64,000 bases of DNA. It comes from Torymus aiolomorphi (Eukaryota; Arthropoda; Insecta; Hymenoptera; Torymidae). Both the position numbers and the translations under genes were made by a program. The notes under the pieces were generated by a model, which did not search any database, was not told the DNA's origin, and worked only from the letters and a program-made list of their open reading frames with translations. The DNA lies in contig CM070874.1 of NCBI GenBank assembly GCA_036365515.1, positions 28,273,862 to 28,337,861 of the forward strand. The letters run 5' to 3'. Shown piece after piece: positions 46,601 through 56,903 of the stretch (the stretch's first letter is position 1; each line of letters begins with the position of its first letter).

Positions 46601-47738
46601 ATAATCCAAATCGGCGACTTACACTTGGGGTACCTTCCTTGTCAGTATTTGCACCTCAAGGCAATGAAGCATTAGCTACCATTGAGACTATAAACAATTT
46701 TATAGCTCTAAACTCACACAAAAAGCAACATGGTTTATTTAAAACTCTAGAAAATTGAAAGACCAAACCATTTACTGTAAATAACCCGTACCACTCTATA
46801 CAACTGCCACTTGCGAGTCTCTAATACTACAAAACTCAACAACAATCGATTGGGACATCTGCAACATAAAGGTGAAAACACAAATACAAACACAGTGGAC
46901 ACATCTGCAAGAAACCAACGAATGGCTATTCTCTGCACCACACATGGAGAAAATCAAAGTGAGATGCGACCAACAACCACCAGCAGAACTATTACTCCAC
47001 AAATTTGGAATCCTCCAGACGGACTCTTACTGTCAGATCATCACTCCTGACAGGATATTACCATATCACACGGAATCAAGGAACAACAAAGCTCACTTCT
47101 ATTCCAACCTACAACTAAGAGTGCCAACCGCAACAAAAATGGAGGATATTCAAAACAACATCATAATCATACATCACACCATCAAAACCACTCAAATCGT
47201 GCTCTATACGGTCATCGTCATTTTTCTACTACTCGCTACCTCGTACATCATCTTCGTTATTCACGTCAAATACACCATACGTTCAGCCAAATCTTCCGAC
47301 TCTCTTCGCACATATACGGTACTAGACACACTAGATAACAATAGCACCCCACCAACCAACACCATTGCTACGCAAACCGAGCAAACGCCTAAAAAGGTAT
47401 CTTTCGATTCATCCCATAATTATCAACTCACCCGATCTAGCACTCTTCGCCTCCCTGTACTAAAACCGTTACCCTCATTCGATGAACTTTTACAATCATT
47501 TACACCCACTAATTCAGAATCAGTAACTAATAATATTAATGAATCGTCATAATAATAAAAATAATAAATACAAAAAAAAAAAAAAATAATATATTTTTCT
47601 TCTTCAATTTAACGCTTAGGTAATGGCTTTTAACTAAATAATATACTAACAATTAACCTACTAATAAAAAAAAAAAAAAAAAAAAAAAACCACAAAAAGA
47701 CAAAAATAAAACTAAAATCTATTTTGTCTCCTGTCAAG

Positions 47739-49470
47739 ATGATTGTACCAGTTATAATACTGCTAGTCCTCGCAACCAGCAATGCCAAACCATTTTCGAT
47801 CACACCAATGGATACTAGTCCAGGCCTGTACTTTGAGTACATGGGAATTTATACCTTTTCTAACGATAAATGGACCGCAGTAACTAGTATCGAAATAGAC
47901 CAATTGATATCCACCGAACAAGAAATAATATCCGAAATAAAGCAATGCAAGGCCGATTGCCCCGTCCCGCTTACTTGTAGGATAAACCTAGAAAGATTAA
48001 CTTATCTGGACTACCTGCTAAACACCACCAGAACCTTATCAAGAGAAATCATGGAAATTATAGACAACTCCGAATGCGCGAATAACCAGGTCCCTAGTCC
48101 AGTAATAGAACACAACAGGATAAAAACAAAATTATCAGAAATCAAGAAGACTAGAGCCGCTAGCCCCTACCCAAAAAACCCACACGTTGATAACCAAAAC
48201 CAAGCAATAGGAACATGGATGTCACAAGCTGAATCCATCTTAATGGACCATGTGGATGTTTACATCCAGATAATTAGTATCATAAAAAAGGGAATATTTA
48301 GTACCAACATCTTTAGCCCTATTGCTGTAGTTGGACTAATGGATTTCATCAAGACGCAAAGACCTGCTTCGGTGAGGCCACCGATCAAAATAATTTATGA
48401 ACATCAAAACAAATTCGTGAACCTACAAACATTCAGATCAGGTTACACAATTCAACTAAAAATTACAATAATCTTATACGGATATGGCCACTTCAACTTA
48501 TACCGGATGCATCCGATCCCTGTTATATTACATAAGGAAACAATGCGATCGTTCCAAGAACAGAATTTCTAGCCATCGATGAACTTACCGGACATCATAT
48601 TTACCTCAAGGATCTAAATAATTGCGCACCAGATTATAATGTTACCTACTGCGAATCTCCAAACACCATCATTACCACGCCCACGTGCGAAGCAAACATT
48701 TTAACAAACACTTCACTAACAAGTTGTCGAACTTCCAGCATTACGGGAAAGGAATCCACATTTGTACATCTAAGAACGGCCCAGGAATGGATATATTCAT
48801 TGGCAAACAAACAAAAAATAACAATAGTATGCCAGAATGAAACCCACGAAACCTATATTTCTGGAATGGGAATCCTCGGAATGAAAGGAGGTTTCACGGG
48901 AAAAACCATGACAGCCATTCTTATTCAACCATTAACCAAACAACCCTCATTAGTTGGACATTTTATATCAAATTTTAATATTATCAGCGATGAAGTTCCG
49001 GAAAACATCAAGTACATCCAACAGAATATATAGCAAGTAGATTATATAACCTTTCAAGGTTACATAATCTACTTGCTAATCATCATAGTACTAGCAGGAT
49101 TAACGTTACTGGTGACTTCCATACTATGTACGTCCAATAGAATAAGAAACTTAACCTTTAGAGGACGGGATGGCCCCTATACGGGCCATGCCCATGATCG
49201 ACCCTTTACATGTGTTAGTTTTGAGATGTGAGACATCACAAAAACTCGATTTCTACAGAAAAGTGAGAGAAAACAGTAAACCCAAATCCCCGTCCTCTAA
49301 AGGTTAAAAGGACATTATAAACAACTGAAGAAGGACACCGCCAGAAGACCCATTATCACATACTTCAACGTGGATTTAGATAATTTACCGCCGCCACCAC
49401 CACCGCTACTGAACGTACTGCCTCCACTATCCAGCTTTCCCACAGATTTCCGTCACAATGCTACTTAATG
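47739..49470 (+). pseudogene. Env3: third env-like gene
   Basis: The ATG at 47739 directly follows ctcctgtcaag, a pyrimidine tract plus AG. Signal peptide (MIVPVIILLVLATSNA), then PGLYFEYMG, a helical region, LYRMHPIPV near 48500, a Cys-containing ectodomain, and a membrane anchor (YLLIIIVLAGLTLLV, about 49070). A frameshift or stop near 48570, an in-frame TAG near 49033 and the second MITE (49155-49303) in the cytoplasmic tail break it. After the MITE the tail continues with a Pro-rich stretch. It shares its start and middle with env1 but lacks the fusion-peptide segment. Confidence 0.72.
49151..49307 (-). mobile_element. 149-bp piggyBac-type MITE, copy 2 (in env3), opposite orientation
   Basis: Same 15-bp ends and same length as the copy at 35778-35926 but reversed, with TTAA at 49151-49154 and 49304-49307. 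By eye the two copies are almost identical. Confidence 0.92.
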
Positions 49471-49634
49471 CATTCTATTGTAAAATTTTCTGATAATAAA
49501 AACTCTCGTGAGATTTATTTAACGATAAACTTTTCTTTTTTTTTCTCTCGAAGGTTTTCAGTTATCAGGAAATTCTGACTCCTGTACAAACCGCGTTAAA
49601 TTTAATAGTAACGTAGATTAACTTCTCTTTGTAG

Positions 49635-49823
49635 ATGCACGTAATATTAGTTGACAGCATGACCTTAGTAGTGAGAAAACAAGTAGTCACACAAGCAGCA
49701 ACCACTCCAATTTCAAACCAGATCCTTCTCTCTCTCATCCTCTCCAATTCCTACGCCAATATAGATCTTTGGTCACCTTCATCCGCAAAGAAGTTCAATC
49801 GAAATCAACGGTCATACAGCTGA
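49635..49823 (+). CDS. Small 3' ORF following a splice acceptor (62 aa)
   Basis: ATG directly after ttctctttgtag, a good 3' splice site. The first half is hydrophobic and polar; no domain is recognised. Because it starts at an AG|ATG junction like the env genes, it may be an accessory gene expressed by splicing. It could also be chance. Confidence 0.35.
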   Translation: MHVILVDSMTLVVRKQVVTQAATTPISNQILLSLILSNSYANIDLWSPSSAKKFNRNQRSYS

Positions 49824-50069
49824 TTACTCCAATCCACAGCGGACCAGTATTTCATAAGGAAGTTCAGAACCTCAAAATATGGTGCCAGTATCAAATACAT
49901 GCTACCACAAGGTCTCTCCAAAATTCACCAAGGATGAAAACTACCTATCCAACTAACCTTCCCTAACCAGTTCCTCGAACCACATACAACCCATAAATCC
50001 TCATATACCCTAGCTTCTATATCCGCACCTTCTGTTTGACATTCCAAAGAACTGCACTTAAAGACATCC

Positions 50070-50324
50070 ATGAAAAGGAGCATTAAAATTTATTATTCCT
50101 CCGGATCAATCTTTAGGTCAACAGCCAGATGTGATTTACGCCACGAACTACGGACTCAACCTGCTCAAAAATTCTTCACTTATCATCGTGATAGATTCCC
50201 GGTCCACATTACGCCAGATGAAGAACAGCAACTTCTCGACGTATTGGATCCGCACCAGATGGATGCACTCATTGAGCATTATGTGATCGTCGATCCGGAA
50301 GAAACCAACTCCGAGGATGACTAA
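50070..50324 (+). CDS. Small acidic-tailed 3' ORF (84 aa)
   Basis: MKRSIKIYYSS at the start, an Arg/His-rich centre and an acidic C-terminus (DPEETNSEDD). No splice acceptor at the ATG. Not recognised. Confidence 0.3.
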   Translation: MKRSIKIYYSSGSIFRSTARCDLRHELRTQPAQKFFTYHRDRFPVHITPDEEQQLLDVLDPHQMDALIEHYVIVDPEETNSEDD

Positions 50325-50454
50325 AAACAGCAACGAACCATAATCTCCTTACCTCTTCCTTCCCAAATTCCCCATTCTCCAGAAAACGCCGCCTATCTAC
50401 CTTATTATTTTACCTAATTTGTATGTTTTTCTTGTTTGTTTATAACTATTATAG

Positions 50455-50733
50455 ATGCTATATCCCGAGAATAAACTAGCACTTCTTCAATTTTTCGGAC
50501 TTTCACCGGCCATGATTGACTGTCACAAACAAAGACCCCGCATCATGTCACTAAAATACACTATTCCATGTTGTCACTGCAACCAGAAATGTCATGGACT
50601 CCCAGAGAAGATATTAATATTTCACACTGGTCCTACCAAGCCGATTATGCCTATCAGCATCTACCTAGGGTTAAGTTACTTCCTCGACTCAGAAGATATG
50701 GCACCACTAGCCAACTGCGTACAACCCCTGTAA
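50455..50733 (+). CDS. Cys-containing 3' ORF following a splice acceptor (92 aa)
   Basis: ATG directly after ataactattatag, preceded by a T-rich tract. It contains a Cys cluster (CCHCNQKCH) that could bind a metal. No family recognised. It lies between env3 and the 3' LTR, where accessory genes of complex retroviruses are found, but homology to any of these is not claimed. Confidence 0.4.
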   Translation: MLYPENKLALLQFFGLSPAMIDCHKQRPRIMSLKYTIPCCHCNQKCHGLPEKILIFHTGPTKPIMPISIYLGLSYFLDSEDMAPLANCVQPL

Positions 50734-50938
50734 GCGATAACTATACATCTATTATAGTAAGCATACATATACAATTTACACTCACACACGTACATACCAA
50801 TACGAAGGAGTACCTTCTCCTTCAAAATATTAAAAAAATTAAATCAACATACGTAACCATTAGACCACTTGTAAAAATACCCGCTAATTTGGATTATGGA
50901 GACTACATTTAATTCATCGAGAACGACGAACATTTCTC

Positions 50939-50948
50939 GGAAGGGAGG
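50939..50948 (+). promoter_or_regulatory. Polypurine tract
   Basis: ggaagggagg directly before the 3' LTR start, the expected primer for plus-strand DNA synthesis. Confidence 0.8.
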
Positions 50949-52037
50949 TGTGACGTCCTACGTACTATTTTAAATTTTTTATTTTTTTTTTCCTTAACGG
51001 TAATCTCCATAAACCCAAATTCGCCACTATTTGTCTAGATCATAAAACTTATATTTTCTTTCGCTTTACGATTGACATGCACTCTTATCAAAAGTTCGAC
51101 ATTAATCTTTTCATTTCGCCGAATATGAAGACCGCGCGTTTAGTTTTATTAGCTTAATTCTCTCTAACCATGATAACCAAATTTGTAACTATTTACCTAG
51201 GTCCATAAACCTTGAATCATTCTTCTGTCTATTGCCTCTTTGCGACTATCACGAGTTTTTATCGAGGGGTAAATAAACTTTACCTTTCGCCGAAACGAAG
51301 ACTAGGCCTTTAGTTTTATTACCTTGTTTCGAAAATGCCTTGTAATCCAAAGATCACGCGCTTCTCGCTAATCTAATTTTTCGCATAAAAGCTGGCTACT
51401 TTTGGCAAGCTGGCGCTAGTTCTACGTCCTCGATCCTCGACTCGTGTCTACGACCTCTACGCGAGTAATCCGCGATACGCGATCAAAGTGTAAGTCGCTA
51501 GTCAGCGATCCGTGACTCGAAACTACACCCGCACGAGTAATCCGCGATACGCGATCAAAGTGCGTAATAATATCGCTCACCGAGACGTCTGCGATTGTGA
51601 ACAAACATTGAGCTTTGCGCTAGTAAATCCGCGATTCGCGATCGACGTGCTTAGCCGATTAAGGACACACTACACCTAAAACCTTTGTACTAGTTTTAAG
51701 TTCGCTGAATAAAAGTAGATTGTGTGAAATAAAAAATCAGTTTAGACACTTTTATTTGCTGCGGAACACGTGTCCCTTTCCGGGCAAAACAGAGAACTCC
51801 GACAACAGGTAAGTGTTTTTATCTCTCCCATATTACGGCGGCACCACTTTCGAGGCCGCTGACGCGACCCCCCACTCCTCCATAAAGCCACGCAACCCTT
51901 ATAGAAAGCGCACCGCTCGGCGCAATCTATTAATTATTTATTAACTTAAATAACCTTAACTAAACCAACATTTTTAGCCCTTACAATCCGCGGTTCTTGA
52001 AAATATGCATTAACTTCAAAAATCGTAGAACGTGACA
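50949..52037 (+). repeat. 3' LTR of the provirus
   Basis: TGTGACG...GACA, collinear with 22021-23112, including the internal repeat blocks, the AATAAA (about 51710) and the CAG|GTAAGT donor. Followed by the TACA target duplication. Confidence 0.93.
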
Positions 52038-52073
52038 TACACAGCGGCGTCAAGCTAGTAAGTATACTACAGT

Positions 52074-52283
52074 ATGATACAAACACCGTTAATTTGGGAT
52101 CCAACACAAAATAAATACATAGAGGTATTTAATTTAAAAGATGCTACAAAGTTAGACAAATTGAATGAAATAATAGAAACCCATGAAAAAGAAGAAAACA
52201 AGTATAATAACTATTGTAATAATTTACTTATAGAATATGATTTAAATTATTTACAAAATTTAATTAAAAAATATGAAAAATAA
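52074..52283 (+). CDS. Small hypothetical ORF in the right flank (69 aa)
   Basis: A lysine/asparagine-rich helical frame (IETHEKEENKYNNYCNNLL). AT-rich context makes chance opening likely. It lies just outside the provirus, so it might be cut by the insertion. Not recognised. Confidence 0.25.
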   Translation: MIQTPLIWDPTQNKYIEVFNLKDATKLDKLNEIIETHEKEENKYNNYCNNLLIEYDLNYLQNLIKKYEK

Positions 52284-53141
52284 AATAAATCAAATGCAAA
52301 CATAATATTTTCAATATACAATTTAAACTCAATTTTTTAGTATAAAATATTTGAAATTTCACAAAAATAATATTAAGTTATATTAATTTTTAATTCTATT
52401 ATTTTACATTAACTTCTTTCACGTATCCAGTATAATGTTTATAAGCAAAAATATACATAACAGAAAAAATAGAAATATATATTTCCTATTATAAATAGCT
52501 TACAAAAACGTCACAGGATATGTTAAAGAAAATTTAATTAAAAATTTGAAAATTATTTTTCTATAAATATTTTTGTAAATTTTAAATAGAAGTAATAAAT
52601 ATAAAAATTCAATGGAATAAAAGAAAATTATTATTAAGTAAATTATTATTAAGTATGAAAATGGAATATTTGAAATTTAAGGGGGCTAGACACCTTTTTT
52701 CTCTGAAATAAGAAGCCACATTTTAATACATAAATGTAAACTAATTATTTCATACTTTTTACATATAAAAGTGGGTATATTTACCTTACTTTAAAACTTT
52801 CTCCGATGGGCCTTTTATATGGTCCAGAACCATAGTCATCGATGAAACAAGTTTTTTCACTAACCGTAAGCTTTGAAATTTTCCTGTGGATGGATTGAAT
52901 CCAGATTTGAACTAAATTACTCCTGAATAGTATAATTCTCATATGAGTGTAGGGATTTTTGATCTAATGAGAAAAAAAAAATTGCGCTGTTTTTCAAGAG
53001 TTTTTTTTTTAATTTTTTAAAATTTTTTATATTTTTTCATAATTTTTTGATGTAAAAATTTTTTCCGACATTTAAATTTCATTTTCAAATTCGGTTGAGA
53101 ATTATGACCTCTAGGTGGTTTTGAACCTTTCGGCCCCAGTG
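52284..53141. other. AT-rich spacer
   Basis: No gene, repeat or motif that I can support. It ends abruptly at the GC-rich truncated LTR. Confidence 0.5.
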
Positions 53142-53833
53142 TGCGCCGGTGCGGGCTTGCGCGCCCCTTGCGTCTCTCTCTCTCTCGGCTGCGGGGCTCT
53201 CGCTCTCTCTCGCTCCAGCGAGTCGGCTCGGCCGTAGCTGGCTTCGGTCCCGATGCTTCCTCTCGCTCTATCTCACTTGCACTCTCAGCCGTGGTTGCGC
53301 GTGGCTCTCTCTCCCTCTCTCTCAGCCACGAGGGAACTCGGCTCTCGGCGCCGTGCTGCGTCTCTCTCCTCCGCTGCACTATCGGACCGCTCAATGCGGC
53401 GTCTCTCTCCCTCTCGTGCACTACACCCTGACTCTCTCTCCGAGTCTTCGCGCACGGGAATCGAGCAGCTGCCTCAGCTACGGCGGGAGCGATACTGCCG
53501 GGCTCTGTCTCTCGCTCTCCTTCCCCCTCGCGCAAGGTTGTCGCGAGTTTTCATTTCGGAGCTCATTGTGTGTCGTAGTTGCGCTCGGTACTTTTCGCAC
53601 AGCTACACGTGCGAGCAACTACAAACAGACATGGAAGCCCCCGGAGAAATACGAGGACAAGCCTGACTCTGTTTGCGAGTCCTCATGCCGCAATTGTCGG
53701 CCTTGCCTTCTCCAAGGCCGCGGTATGTTTATGTTTTCGGTCAACTACCTGTGTGTATACCGTGCGTCGGAGATCGGCTCGATCCGAGCTCCGTGTTCGC
53801 GCACATACACACACAGACGCGCCTGCCGTTACA
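53142..53833 (-). repeat. Truncated downstream LTR of the gag-only element
   Basis: Matches about 57553-58255 with few differences; the portion corresponding to 56904-57552 is missing. In element orientation it starts TGTAACGGCAGG at 53833. CT-rich runs give long but meaningless open frames. Confidence 0.8.
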
Positions 53834-56321
53834 CGCCGCGTCCAGACGCGGATTATACCCTGGATAGTCTGCTCTGCATCCTTGAATCCCTTACACGGGG
53901 GCGCGTCGGCTACCTCCCCGGAGAGATATCGCAGGACTCGAACTTCCGTCCATTCCTGCCTCGAACCGATTTACTTCCCTCTCCTTTTCGTCGTTGCCCT
54001 CGGAACTTCCGCGTTCTATAGGGCTTTCGGGGGTTTCTCGGATTCCTCCTCCTGCCGTCAGTGTCGCGACGCGAACCGATCCGCGCGGGCGACCCCGGGG
54101 ACGCTTTCACCCGATCGCATGACGCTCGCTGCTCGGCGGCGCTCCGCCAGCTTTCGATGGGTCGCTCTTCACCGGTCGATCCCTCGGCGGTCGCGATCGC
54201 TCATCCTTGAACGGCTCCTTCGTCTCTTGGAGGGGATGTCTCGTTGTTCCAGGGGAAAATCCCCCCTTCTGCTGGTTCGTACGATGGAAGGTTTCGTCTC
54301 CCTCGCTCCGTACCCGACCCGTCAGTGTTCACAAGTTCACTGCGTGTCGACAGCAGACGAACTCGTTTACCGAGGGGCTCTCGTTCGATTCGGGCACTCT
54401 CGGCGAATGTGACCAGGCACCCGGTAGTCCCAGCGCTTCCACGGCCCGTACGCTGCCGCCCTCGTGCTGACTGTTCCGTCGGAGCCTGTGCCTGCTCGGT
54501 CGTCGGTGTTCGTCCCGCTACTCGAGCTGAACGGGTCGCTGCTATCCGAGCTCTCCTTCCGATATCGCCGAAATTTTCTGTTCTTCTTCTTTTCTGGCTC
54601 TCTGGCGATTCGGTCCGAGACGCAGACGTCTCTGATGAATAGGCTGAGAGCGCGTATCCGGAGCTGATCTGCTTCATCCCTTCCAAAATCATTTGGGAGA
54701 AGCGCTACAGCACCTCGTCCAGCGTTTCATTGATCTGGGAGGACGATACCGGCGGCTCCTTGTCCTCAACCGCCGCCCTCTTCCCCCTTAACGGTGCCGC
54801 TTTTGGTGCCCTGTGCGCTAACTCCGCGCAAACACGAGCACCTGGTGGAGGCGGGGGCTTACAACGCTTTTCGGCATGCCCCGCGAACTTGGCCTCCACC
54901 GCTGTGTCGGATAGCGTATCGACATCGGCGAATTCCCCTCGTCTAACCCGCTGCTGCAGCCGTGGCTTCGTATTTCGACGAAACGTTCCCAGCTGGGTTT
55001 CGAGGGGCGGTGGTGGCTCCATCTTACTCATCATTGCCTCGGGGCAGGTGATGAAGTCACGCACCGCATTGTCGGGTCCTTGGGTGCGCATCGCCACCTC
55101 GTGGGCTAAGCGCTGGTGGAACCGGTCTTTCACGCCGACCCATCAATGAATTTTCCGGCGAAATTCATTCCACGCGGACCAACCCTGTCTATGGGAACGG
55201 ACCCACACCCCTGCCACACCGACGAAGAGTTTGGGCAAAGCACTTAATTTCTCGTCTTCCGGGAGCTTCGCCAAGGCCCATTTATCTTCGACTCTATCGA
55301 GGAAACGTCGATATTTTCCTCTCGCTCTCCGGCGAACCTCATTCCCCAACGTCGAACTATTTGACCGGCATCCTTTGGTGTTCCGCCGGTCGTATCTTTG
55401 ACGTTGTGTTTCGCCGTCCGCAACGTCGCATCCCGCGAATCGCGCCGTTGCTCAGAATCGGAAGTGTTTCGCACTCGATTCTGAGCTCCCCCCCCTACCC
55501 CTCTCCAGGCATCGCCGAGGCTCATTCGGCGCGAGAGCGGGATGGGTGTCGACGGTGATATTCTATCACCGGGGGATGGTTCCCGTATCCTAACTCTTCT
55601 TCTCGTTATTCCATGTTGTCCGGAGTTTCTCGTTGCGGTTTCTTCTTCCTGTGGCGGACAAGTGGGCGTCGAGTCTGCCGAATCGTCGTGATTGGCCTCT
55701 CCACCTGTCCGGACGAACTCTATTGTGTCACTCGTCGGACAGGGTGTTGACTTGCCAGTCAATGTCTGGAGGGTCTCTTCTATCCTCCGCAATCTGGCTT
55801 CCATTCCCTCGACATATGCTGCCCACTCGTTTGGGACTTGAACCGACGTACCGTCCGCCATCGTAATCGTGCGTTCTGCCACTTTCCAATTGACGTCCGG
55901 TACTCTCCTCAGCCTCGGTCGAGTCGCCCTCAACTTATGCACCTTGGGCATCCGCTGCCCGTACAGTGCTTCGCTGGAGGCACTGTGCTTCTGTCCCGCC
56001 CGACTTCAGTATCTCGAGTGGATGTGGCTTGTCACTGGTGGAGATCACGTGATCCACGAACGCCTCACGTGCGTTCATGCATTCCAACAGTGTCGAATCC
56101 TCATCATCGGCGAATAACCCCGCAAAATCCCTGGGATAGTAGTCGCCGGATAGCCACCGGCTGAGGCGGATCAATCTCGTGAACAGTCTGCCATCCATTC
56201 TTAAACCAAGGACTTGCATGTATTGCTGTAGCTCTTCATCGCTGAGGCACTTACACCAATCCTCGACGGCTTTTCTTACCGAACCCGCCATCGCTGTGCT
56301 GATTTGACTAATCACTGTCAA
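53834..56321 (-). pseudogene. gag: Gag of the gag-only LTR element, multiply frameshifted
   Basis: Fragments on the minus strand, in order from 56321: an N-terminal part (56321-55935); a Ser/Thr/Arg-rich part (55951-55244) ending with the retrotransposon-gag pattern IVRRWGMRFAGEREENID; its continuation WALAKLPEDEKLSALPKLFVG (55349-55143); then a Pro/Ala-rich part (55133-54705); and a basic C-terminal part (54692-53910) without a clear zinc knuckle. Each break is a frame change or single stop. The capsid-like core with spaced Trp and Leu supports a gypsy-type Gag. No pol follows. Confidence 0.65.
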
Positions 56322-56903
56322 AATCTGTTCAGCGCAACTCGTTTACGGGTTATTAGCCGCACGAAACTCGCTCTCTACAAGTTCTCACCTCTCTCGGAAT
56401 GTACCTGTGCGCGGCTAATCGATCGCACGCACGTATCTGGTTGGCGCACCAAAAATACAAAAAGTAAAAAAAAATAAATACAATCTAATTTTTCGGCCTA
56501 ACCAGGTACACTCCGTTTGAGTGCGTGCGTGTGTGTGTTTCCGTTCGACTCCCAGTTGAGGTCTTACAATTTTGTTCCTTCAGCTGGGAGACGCTAAACC
56601 GCTACTTTTATTTCGAAACGTAAAACAAAAATTTCCGCGAAACCGTTTCCAAAATTTTACATCCCAATTTTCCGGTTGAGAGAAAAAAAAATGTATTTCT
56701 CACTGTCGGTCTCTCGTACCGACAGAATCCACACACACACGCTTACACACGCAAGTTACCGCGCGCTCACGAAATTTGGTACGCGACGCGTCGCGGTTAT
56801 CAGCACCACCCGCTTTTCCTTCAATCCTTAGGGAAGAAAAACAATTTCCCCGTACGCTCGTCGGTGGCAGGTGCCCGTGTATCTACACGTTATGGGCGCC
56901 AGT
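56322..56903 (-). other. Leader and primer-binding site of the gag-only element
   Basis: On the minus strand, TGGCGCCCATAACGTG (56901-56886) starts two bases after the LTR and is a tRNA-type primer site. The remaining leader has no ORF. It contains CA/GT-rich short runs. Confidence 0.65.

Larger units (their letters stand above)
41343..46643 (+). mobile_element. 5.3 kb pogo-type DNA transposon nested in env2
   Basis: Terminal inverted repeats of about 38 bp (41343-41380 and 46606-46643) with one mismatch contain ggtaccccaa(a/g)tgtaagtcgcc. Inside each end lie long inverted arms built of ~290 bp tandem units. The centre holds a DDE transposase gene. I could not settle the target duplication; a TA inside ggTAcccc is one option, with the outer bases then part of a palindromic target. 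Confidence 0.82.
40601..47552 (+). pseudogene. Env2: second env-like gene, split by a nested DNA transposon
   Basis: The ATG at 40607 follows a pyrimidine tract and cag (40598-40600) by 6 nt. Signal peptide (MIALPFLFYVTAVMAQ), then PGLYFEY as in env3, and LYRMH near 41330. The gene is interrupted at about 41343 by a 5.3 kb transposon and resumes near 46640 (FAPQGNEALATI), ending with a transmembrane helix (VLYTVIVIFLLLATSYIIF, about 47202) and a Ser/Thr-rich tail. Stops at 41006 and 41131 and at least one frame change also break it. No fusion-peptide segment like that of env1 is seen. Confidence 0.7.
22021..52037 (+). mobile_element. Composite errantivirus-like LTR provirus, ~30 kb with nested insertions
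   Basis: Two LTRs of about 1.09 kb in the same orientation (22021-23112 and 50949-52037) flank gag, protease, RT/RNase H, integrase and env-like genes in gypsy-group order. TACA occurs directly outside both ends (22017-22020 and 52038-52041), a 4-bp target duplication as used by insect errantiviruses. By eye the LTRs differ at roughly three dozen positions, so this is an old but not ancient insertion. Nested in it are two Penelope-like elements, one 5.3 kb DNA transposon and two MITEs. Every large gene is interrupted. Confidence 0.9.

Noticed and set aside
53149..54412. Plus-strand frames of 277-290 codons
   Set aside because: They run antisense to gag and over the truncated LTR; composition explains their length.
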